DNA from: J027 sp034437655
Lineage (GTDB): Bacteria > Chloroflexota > Anaerolineae > Aggregatilineales > J027
DNA: 64,000 nt
Direction of reading: 5' to 3'
Assembly: GCA_034437655.1 (NCBI GenBank)
Contig: DAOTTU010000038.1
Location: 1 to 64,000, forward strand
Below the pieces are notes generated by a model, which saw only the letters and a program-made list of their open reading frames with translations, was not told the DNA's origin and did no database searches. Shown one piece after another: positions 17,911 through 26,898 of this stretch. The stretch's first letter is position 1, and the number at the start of each line of letters is the position of its first letter. The position numbers were made by a program, and so were the translations under genes.

Positions 17911-18855
17911 ATGAGTACCCAAACGATTACCAACCGTCAGAATACAGCCCTCTACCCGCCACAATTTGAAGAACTTGGCCGCTTACGGCGCTGGTTGGGT
18001 TGGATTAACTGGCGCGTGCCCGTTCGTTGGTTGCGGCGCTATCTCCCGTTGATTCTGCCTGCGCTGATGCTGGCTGGCATCCTCGGCAGTGTTGTCTTTG
18101 CTGAACACCTGACCGACTATCACCCGACGCAAGACATGGATCTCTACAACCGTAGTGCGCCCCCGGTCTGGATGGATGGCGGCACACCGGATCATCCTTT
18201 CGGAACCGACTACATCGGGCGCGATGTCTTTTCGCGAGTATTGCATGGTGGGCAGGCGTCATTCCGCATTGCATTGATCGCCAGCACCATCGCCAGTGCG
18301 TTTGGTATCGTTTATGGTGTGATTAGCGGCTACGTGGGCGGCTTTGTTGATCGCTTTTTGCTGCTGCTGACCAATATCTGGATCTCATTTCCCTTCCTGG
18401 TGCTGGCTCTTGCTGCGATTGCGGCTGTGGGTAACACCATCACGGTACTCGTGGTACTGCTCTCAATGGCGATGTGGGTTCACCCCGCACGCATCACACG
18501 AGCGCATGTCCTCAAAGCACGTGAATTAGATTACGTGATGGCGTCACGGGCTATCGGTGGCTCGAATCTACACATCATTCGCAAGCATATCATCCCGAAC
18601 ATCGTTTCGGTGAATATCCTGCTGTGGACGTTTTCCGTTGGGGCGCTGATTTTGATCGAAGCTAGCCTTAGCTTTATTGGCCTTGGGGTGAACCCGCCGA
18701 CACCCTCCTGGGGCAATATGCTGTCAGACGGCCGCCGCTATCTGCAAGACGCCTGGTGGATTTCGGTGCTGCCCGGCGTGGCACTGATGATAACCGTCCT
18801 GTGCATGAATTCACTCGGCGACGCACTGCAAAAGCTACACAACCACAAGGACTAA
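17911..18855 (+). CDS. Dpp/Opp-type ABC importer permease (DppC-like)
   Basis: 314 residues. It has the DppC N-terminal pattern (DHPFGTDYIGRDVFSRVLHG near residue 92) and the EAA loop ASRAIGGSNLHIIRKHIIPN near residue 212, with six helices. The start is uncertain: ATG 17911 has GAGG 5 bases upstream and gives a sensible N-terminus, while an in-frame ATG at 17893 with AAGG only 3 bases away would add six residues. It is the partner of the permease just upstream. The ATP-binding subunits are not in the window. Confidence 0.87.
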   Translation: MSTQTITNRQNTALYPPQFEELGRLRRWLGWINWRVPVRWLRRYLPLILPALMLAGILGSVVFAEHLTDYHPTQDMDLYNRSAPPVWMDGGTPDHPFGTDYIGRDVFSRVLHGGQASFRIALIASTIASAFGIVYGVISGYVGGFVDRFLLLLTNIWISFPFLVLALAAIAAVGNTITVLVVLLSMAMWVHPARITRAHVLKARELDYVMASRAIGGSNLHIIRKHIIPNIVSVNILLWTFSVGALILIEASLSFIGLGVNPPTPSWGNMLSDGRRYLQDAWWISVLPGVALMITVLCMNSLGDALQKLHNHKD

Positions 18856-18883
18856 CAGATGTACTCATATTCTTGTGACCATA

Positions 18884-18899
18884 CAGGGGATTTCCCCTG
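18884..18899. promoter_or_regulatory. Near-perfect dyad in the permease to binding-protein gap
   Basis: CAGGGGA and TCCCCTG form 7-base inverted halves separated by TT, 130 bases before the binding-protein start. No T-run follows, so it looks more like an operator half-site pair than a terminator. The 173-base gap suggests the binding-protein gene has its own promoter or a processing site. Confidence 0.3.
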
Positions 18900-19028
18900 A
18901 CAATGTAGCACGCTTCAAGCGTCGATAAAGCAAACTGTTACTGCAACACTTAAAAACAACTACACCCCACACCTAAAACTAGTTTCGATTATCCATACCA
19001 AAACAAATAAGAAGGAGCATACAACCAC

Positions 19029-20603
19029 ATGACAAGCAAGCCAATGAACCGCCGTGACTTTATTAAACTTAGCGCTGCTGCAAGTGCGGCGGCCGCTGCG
19101 GGAACCTCACTTTTTACACCACAGACTGCCTCCGCTGGTCGTGCAACGCGCCAGAATTTTGCCTCTAATGTTGTTATTGGCAACACCAGTATTCAATCCA
19201 ACTTGAATCCCTATTATTTTGCTTATTTCCAGTCAGGGCAGGTTTATGACACCCTCTTTAACATCTCGCTAGATGGGCTTGAAATTCGTCCAAACCTCGC
19301 GACAGAATGGAATCGTGTTGATGAGCAAACTCTTGAAATCGCCCTGCGTGACGACGTTTTCTTTTCCAACGGGGAACGCTTTACGGCCCGTAACGTGCAA
19401 ATTACGATGGAACACCTGCTGACCGTTGGCGTTGCGAATTTGGGCATCTACGGCATTCCGATCAGTGACTTCCAATTGTTCCCGCCACAGTTTGCCTTGT
19501 TCAATATGGACAGCGTTGAAGTCATTGATGACCTGAATCTGGTGGTGCGCACAACACGCCCCGACTTGCTGCTTGAACGCCGCCTGAGCCGTTTGTATGT
19601 GCTTTCTGAACAGGCGCTTGAAAGTGACAACCTTGCCACTGAGGCCGTCGGTACCGGCTACTTCCAGGTCGTTGACTATGTGCCGGGCGAACGCATTGAC
19701 TATGAAATTTTCGAAGGCAACTGGCGCGGTGAGTTCCCCATCCGCACAGCAACCTATGTGCGTGTTGGCGATCCACGGTCGGCGTTGGCGGCTGGTGACA
19801 TTGACGTCGCGCAGAGCATTCCACCCGACATCGCCCGTACTATGGTTGAGAGTGGCGACTGGAGCGTTAGTTCGCAACCGTCGCTCGGCTGCCAGGTCGT
19901 GAGTATGCGTGCGGCCAGTAATGAAGCGCTTGGGGATGCGCGTGTTCGCCGTGCGTTGAATCTTGCTATCGATACCGAAGCCTACTCGGATATTGTGCTT
20001 GCTGGTTTTGGTCAGCCGGCCCGGGGTCAACTACTACAACCGGGCATTCCCGGCCATAACCCTGAACTCTCTGACTATGGCTACGACCCGGCTGAAGCCA
20101 TGCGTTTGTTGCAGGAAGCTGGTCAATCCAATCTATCAGTTACGATGGGCGCGGCGAATACGCAGCGGGCGCAGGCTGAAGTCATTGCTGGATTCCTCGA
20201 ATCCGTCGGTGTGCGCGTTCAGCTTGAAACACCAGACAGCGGCACGATCATAAATGAACTGCTGAATGGCGGGCCACGTGATATGCTGTTCTTCAACCAG
20301 TTCTACACAACGCTGGCTGACTGGTCGCAGGCTGTGATTTCGCTGTATAGTCCGGCTCCGGGCGCACCACGTTACATTGAGGCTGAGCGCTTCTATGAAC
20401 TCAACGCCCAGATTCAGATGGCAACCGACGAAGAAGCACGCATTGAGCTGATTCAGGAATGTGCAGAGGTGATGTATGAAGAAGCCTCGCTGTTGTACCT
20501 GGCTCACACCGAGTTCTACTACATTCACACGCCAGCCATTGAATCATTGCCGATCAATCTGGATCTCTCGCCGCGTATTTATGAGATTCAAAAGGTCGAA
20601 TAG
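19029..20603 (+). CDS. Tat-exported solute-binding protein of a Dpp/Opp-type importer
   Basis: 524 residues. The N-terminus has a twin-arginine signal (NRRDFIKLSAAASAAAAAG) with a likely cleavage after TASA near residue 36. The mature protein has the family-5 binding-protein layout: VYDTLFNISLDGLEIRPNLATEWN near residue 75, the DVFFSNGERFTARNV segment near residue 115, and a C-terminal lobe with DARVRRALNLAIDTEAY near residue 300. Ligand unknown. AAGGAG lies 12 bases upstream of the ATG. Tat export implies folding in the cytoplasm before export, perhaps with a bound factor. It follows the two permease genes and should be their receptor. Confidence 0.87.
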   Translation: MTSKPMNRRDFIKLSAAASAAAAAGTSLFTPQTASAGRATRQNFASNVVIGNTSIQSNLNPYYFAYFQSGQVYDTLFNISLDGLEIRPNLATEWNRVDEQTLEIALRDDVFFSNGERFTARNVQITMEHLLTVGVANLGIYGIPISDFQLFPPQFALFNMDSVEVIDDLNLVVRTTRPDLLLERRLSRLYVLSEQALESDNLATEAVGTGYFQVVDYVPGERIDYEIFEGNWRGEFPIRTATYVRVGDPRSALAAGDIDVAQSIPPDIARTMVESGDWSVSSQPSLGCQVVSMRAASNEALGDARVRRALNLAIDTEAYSDIVLAGFGQPARGQLLQPGIPGHNPELSDYGYDPAEAMRLLQEAGQSNLSVTMGAANTQRAQAEVIAGFLESVGVRVQLETPDSGTIINELLNGGPRDMLFFNQFYTTLADWSQAVISLYSPAPGAPRYIEAERFYELNAQIQMATDEEARIELIQECAEVMYEEASLLYLAHTEFYYIHTPAIESLPINLDLSPRIYEIQKVE

Positions 20604-20678
20604 CATAACCCAGCTTGCAAATTTCTGTTTCTACACCCCGTAGAACGCTCGCACGTAGACAGTAAATAATGCAGGAAA

Positions 20679-20720
20679 CTATGGCTGATGGTCACCCCCC
20701 ATCGGCCATAGCCGTTTTTT
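20679..20720 (+). terminator. Strong rho-independent terminator after the binding-protein gene
   Basis: A 13-base-pair stem (20679-20691 with 20699-20711, one G-T pair), 7-base loop, then CCGTTTTTT. It closes the bchIHD-permease-binding-protein region. Confidence 0.85.
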
Positions 20721-20819
20721 GTCTGTAGTTTCCTCATGTGTTGCCAAAAACACCCTCGCATTAATGCCATCTGGTATGCTCAATACTTATGTATTCGTTA
20801 CACATAGAAAGAGAACATT

Positions 20820-21719
20820 ATGGCAAAAGTAGGCTATATCGGTCTTGGGATCATGGGCGCGTCAATGACCCGCAACCTGATGAAAGCCGGGCATGAAGTC
20901 GTCGTCCATAACCGCAGCCGCCAGATTGTAGACACGCTTGCCAGCGAAGGCGCAACCCCTGCACACAGCCCCAGAGAAGTTGCTGAACAGGTTGATTTCG
21001 TTTTTACCAACGTTCCTGACTCGCCGGACGTGGAACTTGTTGTGCTTGGCGAAAACGGCATCATTGAGGGGGCGCACGAAGGCCTCATTTTCATCGACAA
21101 CAGCACCATTAAGCCGGAAACAGCGCGTATGCTCCACACAAAACTGGCAGAAGTTGGCGTGCAGGCATTGGATGCGCCTGTCAGCGGTGGCGACATCGGC
21201 GCACGGGATGGTACGCTCACGATTATGGTTGGTGGTGAAGAAGATGCTTTTAGCAAAACGTTGCCGCTGTTCGAGGCGATGGGCAAAACAGTGGTACATG
21301 TCGGTGAAAGCGGCGCTGGACAGATTGCCAAAGTCTGTAACCAGATCATCACCGGGATGCAGATGGCTGCCCTGGCGGAGGCGTTGGTTATGGCGCAAAA
21401 GTCCGGCGTGGACCCGCAGCGGGTGGTATCCGCGATTCAAAATGGGGCCGCGCAGATGTGGTCTTTGGATGTCAAGCCGCCGCGTATCTTTGATGGGAAT
21501 CGTGCCCCCGGCTTCAAAGCCTATATGCAGCTCAAAGACCTGAATATCGTGCTTGATACGGGGCGAACCTATGGTGTGCCACTGCCTGTAACGGCGACGG
21601 TGAACCAACTTTTTCAGGCGATGATACAGCAGGGCGACGGTGAACTCGATAACAGCGCTGTGTTAAACGTGCTGGAACGCCTCGCTGATACACACGTGGG
21701 CCCGGACGATTTTCGGTAG
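20820..21719 (+). CDS. 3-hydroxyisobutyrate / 2-hydroxy-3-oxopropionate dehydrogenase family enzyme
   Basis: 299 residues. N-terminal NAD(P)-binding motif GYIGLGIMGASMTRNLMKAG at residues 5-24, the substrate-loop signature DAPVSGGDIGARDGTLTIMVGG near residue 120 and the catalytic-Lys helix GQIAKVCNQII near residue 168 are all present. These enzymes reduce tartronate semialdehyde (GarR/GlxR) or oxidise 3-hydroxyisobutyrate (MmsB); the sequence by eye does not separate the two. It stands alone between a terminator and a promoter-like gap. Confidence 0.85.
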   Translation: MAKVGYIGLGIMGASMTRNLMKAGHEVVVHNRSRQIVDTLASEGATPAHSPREVAEQVDFVFTNVPDSPDVELVVLGENGIIEGAHEGLIFIDNSTIKPETARMLHTKLAEVGVQALDAPVSGGDIGARDGTLTIMVGGEEDAFSKTLPLFEAMGKTVVHVGESGAGQIAKVCNQIITGMQMAALAEALVMAQKSGVDPQRVVSAIQNGAAQMWSLDVKPPRIFDGNRAPGFKAYMQLKDLNIVLDTGRTYGVPLPVTATVNQLFQAMIQQGDGELDNSAVLNVLERLADTHVGPDDFR

Positions 21720-21892
21720 GGGGCACAGGTCTACATGAATGACAGCTAAATTAAGCCAGCTTTACGCTGCCATAAGCTAAATTTTGTGAAAGTGAAACGC
21801 GGCATTGATTGCTGGCGAGTATAGTCCTCTGCGTTTGAGAGAAACACTCCAAATCATTCTGCATGTTTTAAGACAAAGGACTATATTGGCCG

Positions 21893-23785
21893 ATGCGTAA
21901 GTCTGTTGTTCTTGTAATCGCTCTGCTGATGGCAGCTTTTGCGTTGCTACCCGCTGCTGCTCAAGAAGAAGAAGGTACCTTTACCCTTCAGGTGCTACAT
22001 AGCTCTGACAATGAATCTTCTTTCCAGGACCCGAACACGCTTGAACCCAAGCTGCTGAACTATGCAGCTATCGTTGACGGTCTGCGTGACCTTGCTCCCG
22101 AAGGGAACAGCCTGCACCTGACCGCTGGTGACCACACCCTGCCGGGCCCCTTCTATGAAGCTGCGGCTGAAGTTGACAGCCTGGCTGCCCCCGGCCTCGC
22201 TGACATTGCTTTCTACAACGCAATGGGCTTGACCGCAAATGGTATCGGTAACCACGAATTTGACGGCGGCATCAACGACTTCGCCCGGATGCTGGCTGCT
22301 GCTGAATATCCATTCCTCGCGGTCAACCTCGACTTCAGCAACGTTGAAGTTGAAGAAGGCGTTCCCCCGATTCAGATTGGTGAAGACGGCCTGAGCGTTG
22401 AAGAACTCGCTGGCCAGGTTGCGCGTAGCGCTTACGTTGAAGTCAACGGCGAACGCATTGGCCTGATCGGTCGCGCCCCGGCAGACTTCTTTAACGTTAT
22501 CGAAAACCCATCTGAAACCATCCCCGGCTTGGACTTCGTTGGTGGTCGTAACCCCGAAGACAACCAGCCGCTGGAATCTGCTGTAGACATGGTCCTCGAA
22601 CAGGTTGAACTGCTCGAAGCGCAGGGTATCAACAAGATCATCTTGCTTGACCACGCACAGGACTTCACTGGCGACCCGCTCTCCGCAAACAGCCTGCGCG
22701 GTATTGACATCATTGTTGCGGCTGGCTCCACTGGTTTCATGGCTGCTCCAGAAGCAAACGGCCCCTTCAACCTGCTGCGCCCCGGCGACGAATCTGGCGC
22801 TGAATATCCGACCGTCCGTGAAGACAGCGAAGGCAACACTATTCTCGTTGTCAACAGCGATCAGCTCTTTACCTATGTTGGTCACCTGCTGGTAACCTTT
22901 GACGCTGACGGGTTCATCGTTGAAGTTGACGAACGCAGCGGCCCGATTGCAACTACCGAAGAAGCTGTTAGTCTGCTTGAAGAAGAAATCGGTCGTGAAG
23001 TAACCGTTCCAGAAGCTGTACAGACCGTCTACGACGAACTGACCAGCACCCCGCTCATCACCGAACAATTCACCGTCATCGGTTCCACCACCAGTGAACT
23101 GAACGGCCAGCGTGCAGATGTCCGTGGCCGCGAAACCAACCTCGGTCGCCTTGCTGCTGAATCCAGCTTGTGGTGGGCACGTAACACCCTTGAACAGCCC
23201 GTAGACATCGCGCTGAAGAATGGTGGCGGTATCCGCGCAACCATCCTCGGCCCGAACGTTACTGTGTTGACCATTGGTGCTGCGCTGGCCTTCAACAATG
23301 AAATGGTTGTGGTCGAAATCACGGCTGGTGAACTGATTGCAACGATGGAAAACGCTGTGAGCTGCGTCCCTGCTGCTGACGGTCGCTTCCCGCAAATTGC
23401 TGGCATGTACATGGAGTACGACGCTAGCCTCGAAGGTATTTCTGACCAGGTGACGCTGGACACCCCCTCCCGCGTGCAAACGCTGATCGTCACCCGCGAA
23501 GATGGCACTGAAGACGTGGTTATTGAAAACGGTGAAGCTCAAGGCGACCTGACCCGTACCTTCACCCTCGTGACCAACAGCTTCCTGTTGACAGGTGGTG
23601 ATGGCTACCAGTCCCTGGCATCTGCTTCTGAAGAACGCGGTTTCGAAAACCCCGGTGTCGGTGAACGTCAGATTCTGATCGACTACATTGTCGAAGAACT
23701 GATGGGCGTTGTTGACCTCACTGACCCGACCGCAGACCCGAACGTTGTCCGCCTCGATGAAATGATGGAAGGCGAAATGGAATAA
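21893..23785 (+). CDS. Secreted 5'-nucleotidase-family metallophosphatase with altered metal motifs
   Basis: 630 residues. A signal peptide ends at AAAQ near residue 23. The N-terminal half is a calcineurin-like phosphoesterase domain: LHSSDNES near residue 35, TAGD near residue 78 and GNHEFDGG near residue 119. The C-terminal half is the 5'-nucleotidase substrate domain (TNLGRLAAESSLWWA near residue 417, KNGGGIRATI near residue 442, TGGDGYQSL near residue 564). The first motif lacks the usual His of D-x-H, and the G-H-T-H motif is replaced by AAGSTGF near residue 280. A related subgroup in Chloroflexota is known to differ here, so activity may be changed rather than lost. Confidence 0.85.
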   Translation: MRKSVVLVIALLMAAFALLPAAAQEEEGTFTLQVLHSSDNESSFQDPNTLEPKLLNYAAIVDGLRDLAPEGNSLHLTAGDHTLPGPFYEAAAEVDSLAAPGLADIAFYNAMGLTANGIGNHEFDGGINDFARMLAAAEYPFLAVNLDFSNVEVEEGVPPIQIGEDGLSVEELAGQVARSAYVEVNGERIGLIGRAPADFFNVIENPSETIPGLDFVGGRNPEDNQPLESAVDMVLEQVELLEAQGINKIILLDHAQDFTGDPLSANSLRGIDIIVAAGSTGFMAAPEANGPFNLLRPGDESGAEYPTVREDSEGNTILVVNSDQLFTYVGHLLVTFDADGFIVEVDERSGPIATTEEAVSLLEEEIGREVTVPEAVQTVYDELTSTPLITEQFTVIGSTTSELNGQRADVRGRETNLGRLAAESSLWWARNTLEQPVDIALKNGGGIRATILGPNVTVLTIGAALAFNNEMVVVEITAGELIATMENAVSCVPAADGRFPQIAGMYMEYDASLEGISDQVTLDTPSRVQTLIVTREDGTEDVVIENGEAQGDLTRTFTLVTNSFLLTGGDGYQSLASASEERGFENPGVGERQILIDYIVEELMGVVDLTDPTADPNVVRLDEMMEGEME

Positions 23786-23826
23786 ACCGTGCCAGCAGTG
23801 CCGGACAATTCCATATCCTGAACAAG

Positions 23827-23856
23827 AGCGCTGGCTGCAACGGCCGGCGCTTTTGA
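23827..23856 (+). terminator. Rho-independent terminator after the 5'-nucleotidase-like gene
   Basis: A 9-base-pair GC-rich stem (23827-23835 with 23843-23851, one G-T pair), 7-base loop, then TTTT. It is 42 bases after the stop. Confidence 0.75.
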
Positions 23857-24034
23857 TTTGCATTGGTTGACGCGCTACTCATTTCGCCACACATGGCTCA
23901 ATTTACGGCACACTGTGCAAAACATTGCTCAATTTGTGACGAGGAGTGCCTATCACCATGTCTGAAACAACGAACAACACCTCAACCCGCCACCGAGACT
24001 GGACGCCTCTACCCTTTATACATCGTGATACAAA

Positions 24035-24472
24035 ATGTCATTAAGCGACTATATCTCTAGAGCCGCGGCTGCCTGGTTTTTGGGCTTTTTTCCGCTAGCG
24101 GAAATTTACGTGGCCGTCCCCGCTGCGATTGCCTCTGGTCTGGATGATGTCTCGGTCATTGTGTGGACAGTGTTCGGTAACTTCACGCCTGCCATCTTAA
24201 TCAATGCCCTCTACCAATGGTTACGCAACATTGACCGCATTGACCGCTGGTTCACGCGCATGACCTCCGCACGGATGCAACGCTGGTTAGATCGTTACGG
24301 CATGTGGATTGTGCTGTTCATTACCCCCTGGATCGGTATCTGGGCGACGACAGTCACTGCGAAAGTTTTTGGAATGAACACGGCGCGCTTTCTGGTGTCG
24401 GCTTTTGCCAGCATTATGTTATATGCACTGGCGATTTTGTTCACGGTGCGGACTGGTGCAGATATGCTATAG
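24035..24472 (+). CDS. Small multi-drug export family membrane protein
   Basis: 145 residues with about four helices. The N-terminal FLGFFPLAEIYVAVPAAIASG and the following GNFTPAILINALY stretch match the small putative multidrug export family (PF06695), whose function is not well established. The gene has no clear ribosome site. The 250 bases before it hold only the upstream terminator and an unconvincing Cys-rich ORF. Confidence 0.7.
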   Translation: MSLSDYISRAAAAWFLGFFPLAEIYVAVPAAIASGLDDVSVIVWTVFGNFTPAILINALYQWLRNIDRIDRWFTRMTSARMQRWLDRYGMWIVLFITPWIGIWATTVTAKVFGMNTARFLVSAFASIMLYALAILFTVRTGADML

Positions 24473-24549
24473 GGCACCAGTCAGGTTGACGTGTAGTATA
24501 ATATAACCAGACACAAACCCAACCAGAGAAAGCTACTTCATCGAAGCCT

Positions 24550-25647
24550 ATGTCACCAGTGAAACGCGGGGCTATCGTTGCCGTTACTGTTGTCATCCTC
24601 AGCATTGCTGTTCTCAGCGTTGTACTGAATGATTCGGCGGCTGAGTCGATCTCGCTTGGAAATGAAGGTGGCGACACGGCAACCATTGTTGCTGTAACTG
24701 ACGCGCCCACCCCTGGACCAACCCCGACCCGCACCCCGGTCCCGCCCGATGTTGAGCTGCACCCGCTTAGCATTGATTACCTGCGCAACCGTACCTACGA
24801 AGGCAGCGACCTTGTTGTAGAACAGACATTACCCCGTGGCGTCAACTACGACCAGTATGTTGTGTCATATGACTCAGACGGGCTGAAAATCTATGCGCTG
24901 CTGACTGTGCCGCGTGGCGACCCGCCGCCGACGGGGTGGCCGGTCGTCATTTTCAACCACGGCTATATCCCGCCGGACATTTATCGTACAACAGAACGCT
25001 ACGAAGCCTACGTTGATGCCTTTGCGCGGGTAGGCTATATCGTTCTGAAGTCTGATTATCGTGGGCACGGCTTTTCGGAAGGTGATCCTGAGTCCGCATA
25101 CAGCAGTCCCGGTTACACCATTGACGTATTGAATGCACTGGCCGCAATTCGCCGCTTTCCTAGCGCGGACGTGAACCGCATTGGCATGTGGGGGCATTCG
25201 ATGGGGGGCTGGATCACCATGCGGGCGATGGTCGTTGACCCGGATATTCGCGCCGGCGTGATCTGGGGTGGGGTAGTTGGTTCCTACGATGACCTCTTTG
25301 AACACTGGTGGGGGCCACGCAACCGCCGAGGTAGTGTCAACAACTGGCGTAGAAGTGTGTTGCGCGACTACACCGTAGGCGATAACGAAGCTGCGCTGTG
25401 GGCTTCTCTACAAGCAACCAGCTACCTCAACGAGATTTCAGGGCCAATTCAACTTCACCATGCACGCGGCGATGCGACAGTTCCCTACGCGCTGTCAGTC
25501 GTGTTCGATGGGCAATTGCGCGACGCTGGACAGCACTCCGAACTCTTGTTGTATCAGGGTGACGACCACAACATCTCCCGCAACCGTGACCTTGCATTCA
25601 CATTGTCAGTCGTCTTCTTCGATGAATACGTCAAAAACATCGACTAG
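24550..25647 (+). CDS. Membrane-anchored extracellular alpha/beta hydrolase
   Basis: 365 residues. One N-terminal helix (about residues 7-26) without a clear cleavage site, then a Pro/Thr-rich linker (TPGPTPTRTPVPP near residue 55) and an alpha/beta hydrolase of the dienelactone-hydrolase/acyl-peptidase kind: VVIFNHGYIPP near residue 137, nucleophile elbow MWGHSMGGW near residue 218 (Ser near 221), acid in GDATVP near residue 306 and His in GDDHNI near residue 338. Substrate unknown. It is 77 bases after the export gene and 14 bases before the glycosyltransferase gene. Confidence 0.8.
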   Translation: MSPVKRGAIVAVTVVILSIAVLSVVLNDSAAESISLGNEGGDTATIVAVTDAPTPGPTPTRTPVPPDVELHPLSIDYLRNRTYEGSDLVVEQTLPRGVNYDQYVVSYDSDGLKIYALLTVPRGDPPPTGWPVVIFNHGYIPPDIYRTTERYEAYVDAFARVGYIVLKSDYRGHGFSEGDPESAYSSPGYTIDVLNALAAIRRFPSADVNRIGMWGHSMGGWITMRAMVVDPDIRAGVIWGGVVGSYDDLFEHWWGPRNRRGSVNNWRRSVLRDYTVGDNEAALWASLQATSYLNEISGPIQLHHARGDATVPYALSVVFDGQLRDAGQHSELLLYQGDDHNISRNRDLAFTLSVVFFDEYVKNID

Positions 25648-25661
25648 ACCGTGTTGAAACC

Positions 25662-26825
25662 ATGCCGCTTGACCACCTGATATACGTTTCCAGCGGCAAT
25701 ATCCCCTCTATTGCGGCTAATGCTATGGCTCAGGTCAAACAGGCGACCGCCTTCGCACAGTTGCTCTCGCGCGTTGAGTTGCTGATTCCTGCCACGTGGC
25801 GTGATGTGCTGGGGTTGCGCCGCTTTGATTTTATAACGTTTTATGGACTCTCAACACCGCCACCAATCACCCAACTACCGATTTACCCGTGGCTGCACTA
25901 TCCGTTGCGCTCTGGCTATGGCATTCGCCGTTTTTTTAACCGTGCTGCTGCTATCTATACCCGCTGGCGACGGCCGCAGATAGCCTACACGCGCAGTTTA
26001 CCCGCTGCTCGGCTCCTCACGTCCTATCGCGTGCCGACCGTCTTCGAATGCCACGACCCCGCGCCGCTCGGTTTCCGCACGACCTTCGAAGAACACCCGC
26101 TCTTTCGGCACTATCTGGCCGGCGTGGTGACGACGTTGCCGAAGTTGACAGGTAGCTATGTTGATGTGGGGATTAGTGCCGAACGGGTTTTGGCCGCTTA
26201 TGGTGCCGTTGATGTGCAACAATACGCCGCAGCACCTGACCGCGACACTGCTCGTCAACAACTAGGCCTGCCACTGGATGCACCGCTGGCGGTCTACGCC
26301 GGGCACCTCTACCCCCATCGTGGTATTGAGGACATTTTCACGCTTGCCAGACGTAACCCCGGCGTGAATTTCTTGCTGGTGGGGGGCTGGCCGGTTGATG
26401 TTGAGCAGCGCGAGGCTGAGTGTGCTGCTCTTGGCTTGCAAAATGTGCAGCTTGCCGGTTTTAAACCACAACAGGACCTCCCGCGTTATATCGCCGCTGC
26501 GGATGTTTGCCTGATGCCGTTTAGCCGCCATTTGCCCAACGCCAACTGGGCCATCCCGACTAAAATGTACGAGTATATGGCCGCCGGCCGTCCGATCATT
26601 GCGACGGATTTACCTTTTGTGCAGGGATTCTTGCAACATGAGAAAAACGCGCTGCTGGTTGAGCCTGATAACCCCGATGCGCTGGATGTCGCCTGCAAGC
26701 GCTTATTGAGTGATAACAACCTCGCCGTTAATCTGGCCGCCCAAGCACGGCAGGATGTACAACCCTACTCATGGGAAAAACGAGCCCGGCGCATCATTGC
26801 TTGGCTACATGATCTATCTGTTTAA
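25662..26825 (+). CDS. Glycosyltransferase family 4 protein
   Basis: 387 residues, GT-B fold. The C-terminal half has VYAGHLYPHRGIEDIFTLAR near residue 208 and the nucleotide-sugar site PTKMYEYMAAGRPIIATDLP near residue 300 with its conserved Glu residues. The N-terminal acceptor domain is not diagnostic. Acceptor and sugar unknown; a cell-envelope or glycolipid role is possible. Confidence 0.85.
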   Translation: MPLDHLIYVSSGNIPSIAANAMAQVKQATAFAQLLSRVELLIPATWRDVLGLRRFDFITFYGLSTPPPITQLPIYPWLHYPLRSGYGIRRFFNRAAAIYTRWRRPQIAYTRSLPAARLLTSYRVPTVFECHDPAPLGFRTTFEEHPLFRHYLAGVVTTLPKLTGSYVDVGISAERVLAAYGAVDVQQYAAAPDRDTARQQLGLPLDAPLAVYAGHLYPHRGIEDIFTLARRNPGVNFLLVGGWPVDVEQREAECAALGLQNVQLAGFKPQQDLPRYIAAADVCLMPFSRHLPNANWAIPTKMYEYMAAGRPIIATDLPFVQGFLQHEKNALLVEPDNPDALDVACKRLLSDNNLAVNLAAQARQDVQPYSWEKRARRIIAWLHDLSV

Positions 26826-26898
26826 TCTGCCACACACGACACTTGAAAAACACGTTACACTAGCCTCGATTCCACAAGCAAAAAATGAAGGAGATTCT

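Noticed and set aside
21995..23863. 622-residue ORF antisense to the 5'-nucleotidase-like gene
   Set aside because: It covers the known gene almost exactly, has no recognisable domain and no ribosome site. It is a codon-bias shadow of the acidic, alanine-rich coding frame.
23863..24060. 65-residue Cys-containing ORF between the terminator and the export-protein gene
   Set aside because: It overlaps the next gene's start, has no ribosome site and the cysteines show no regular metal-binding spacing.
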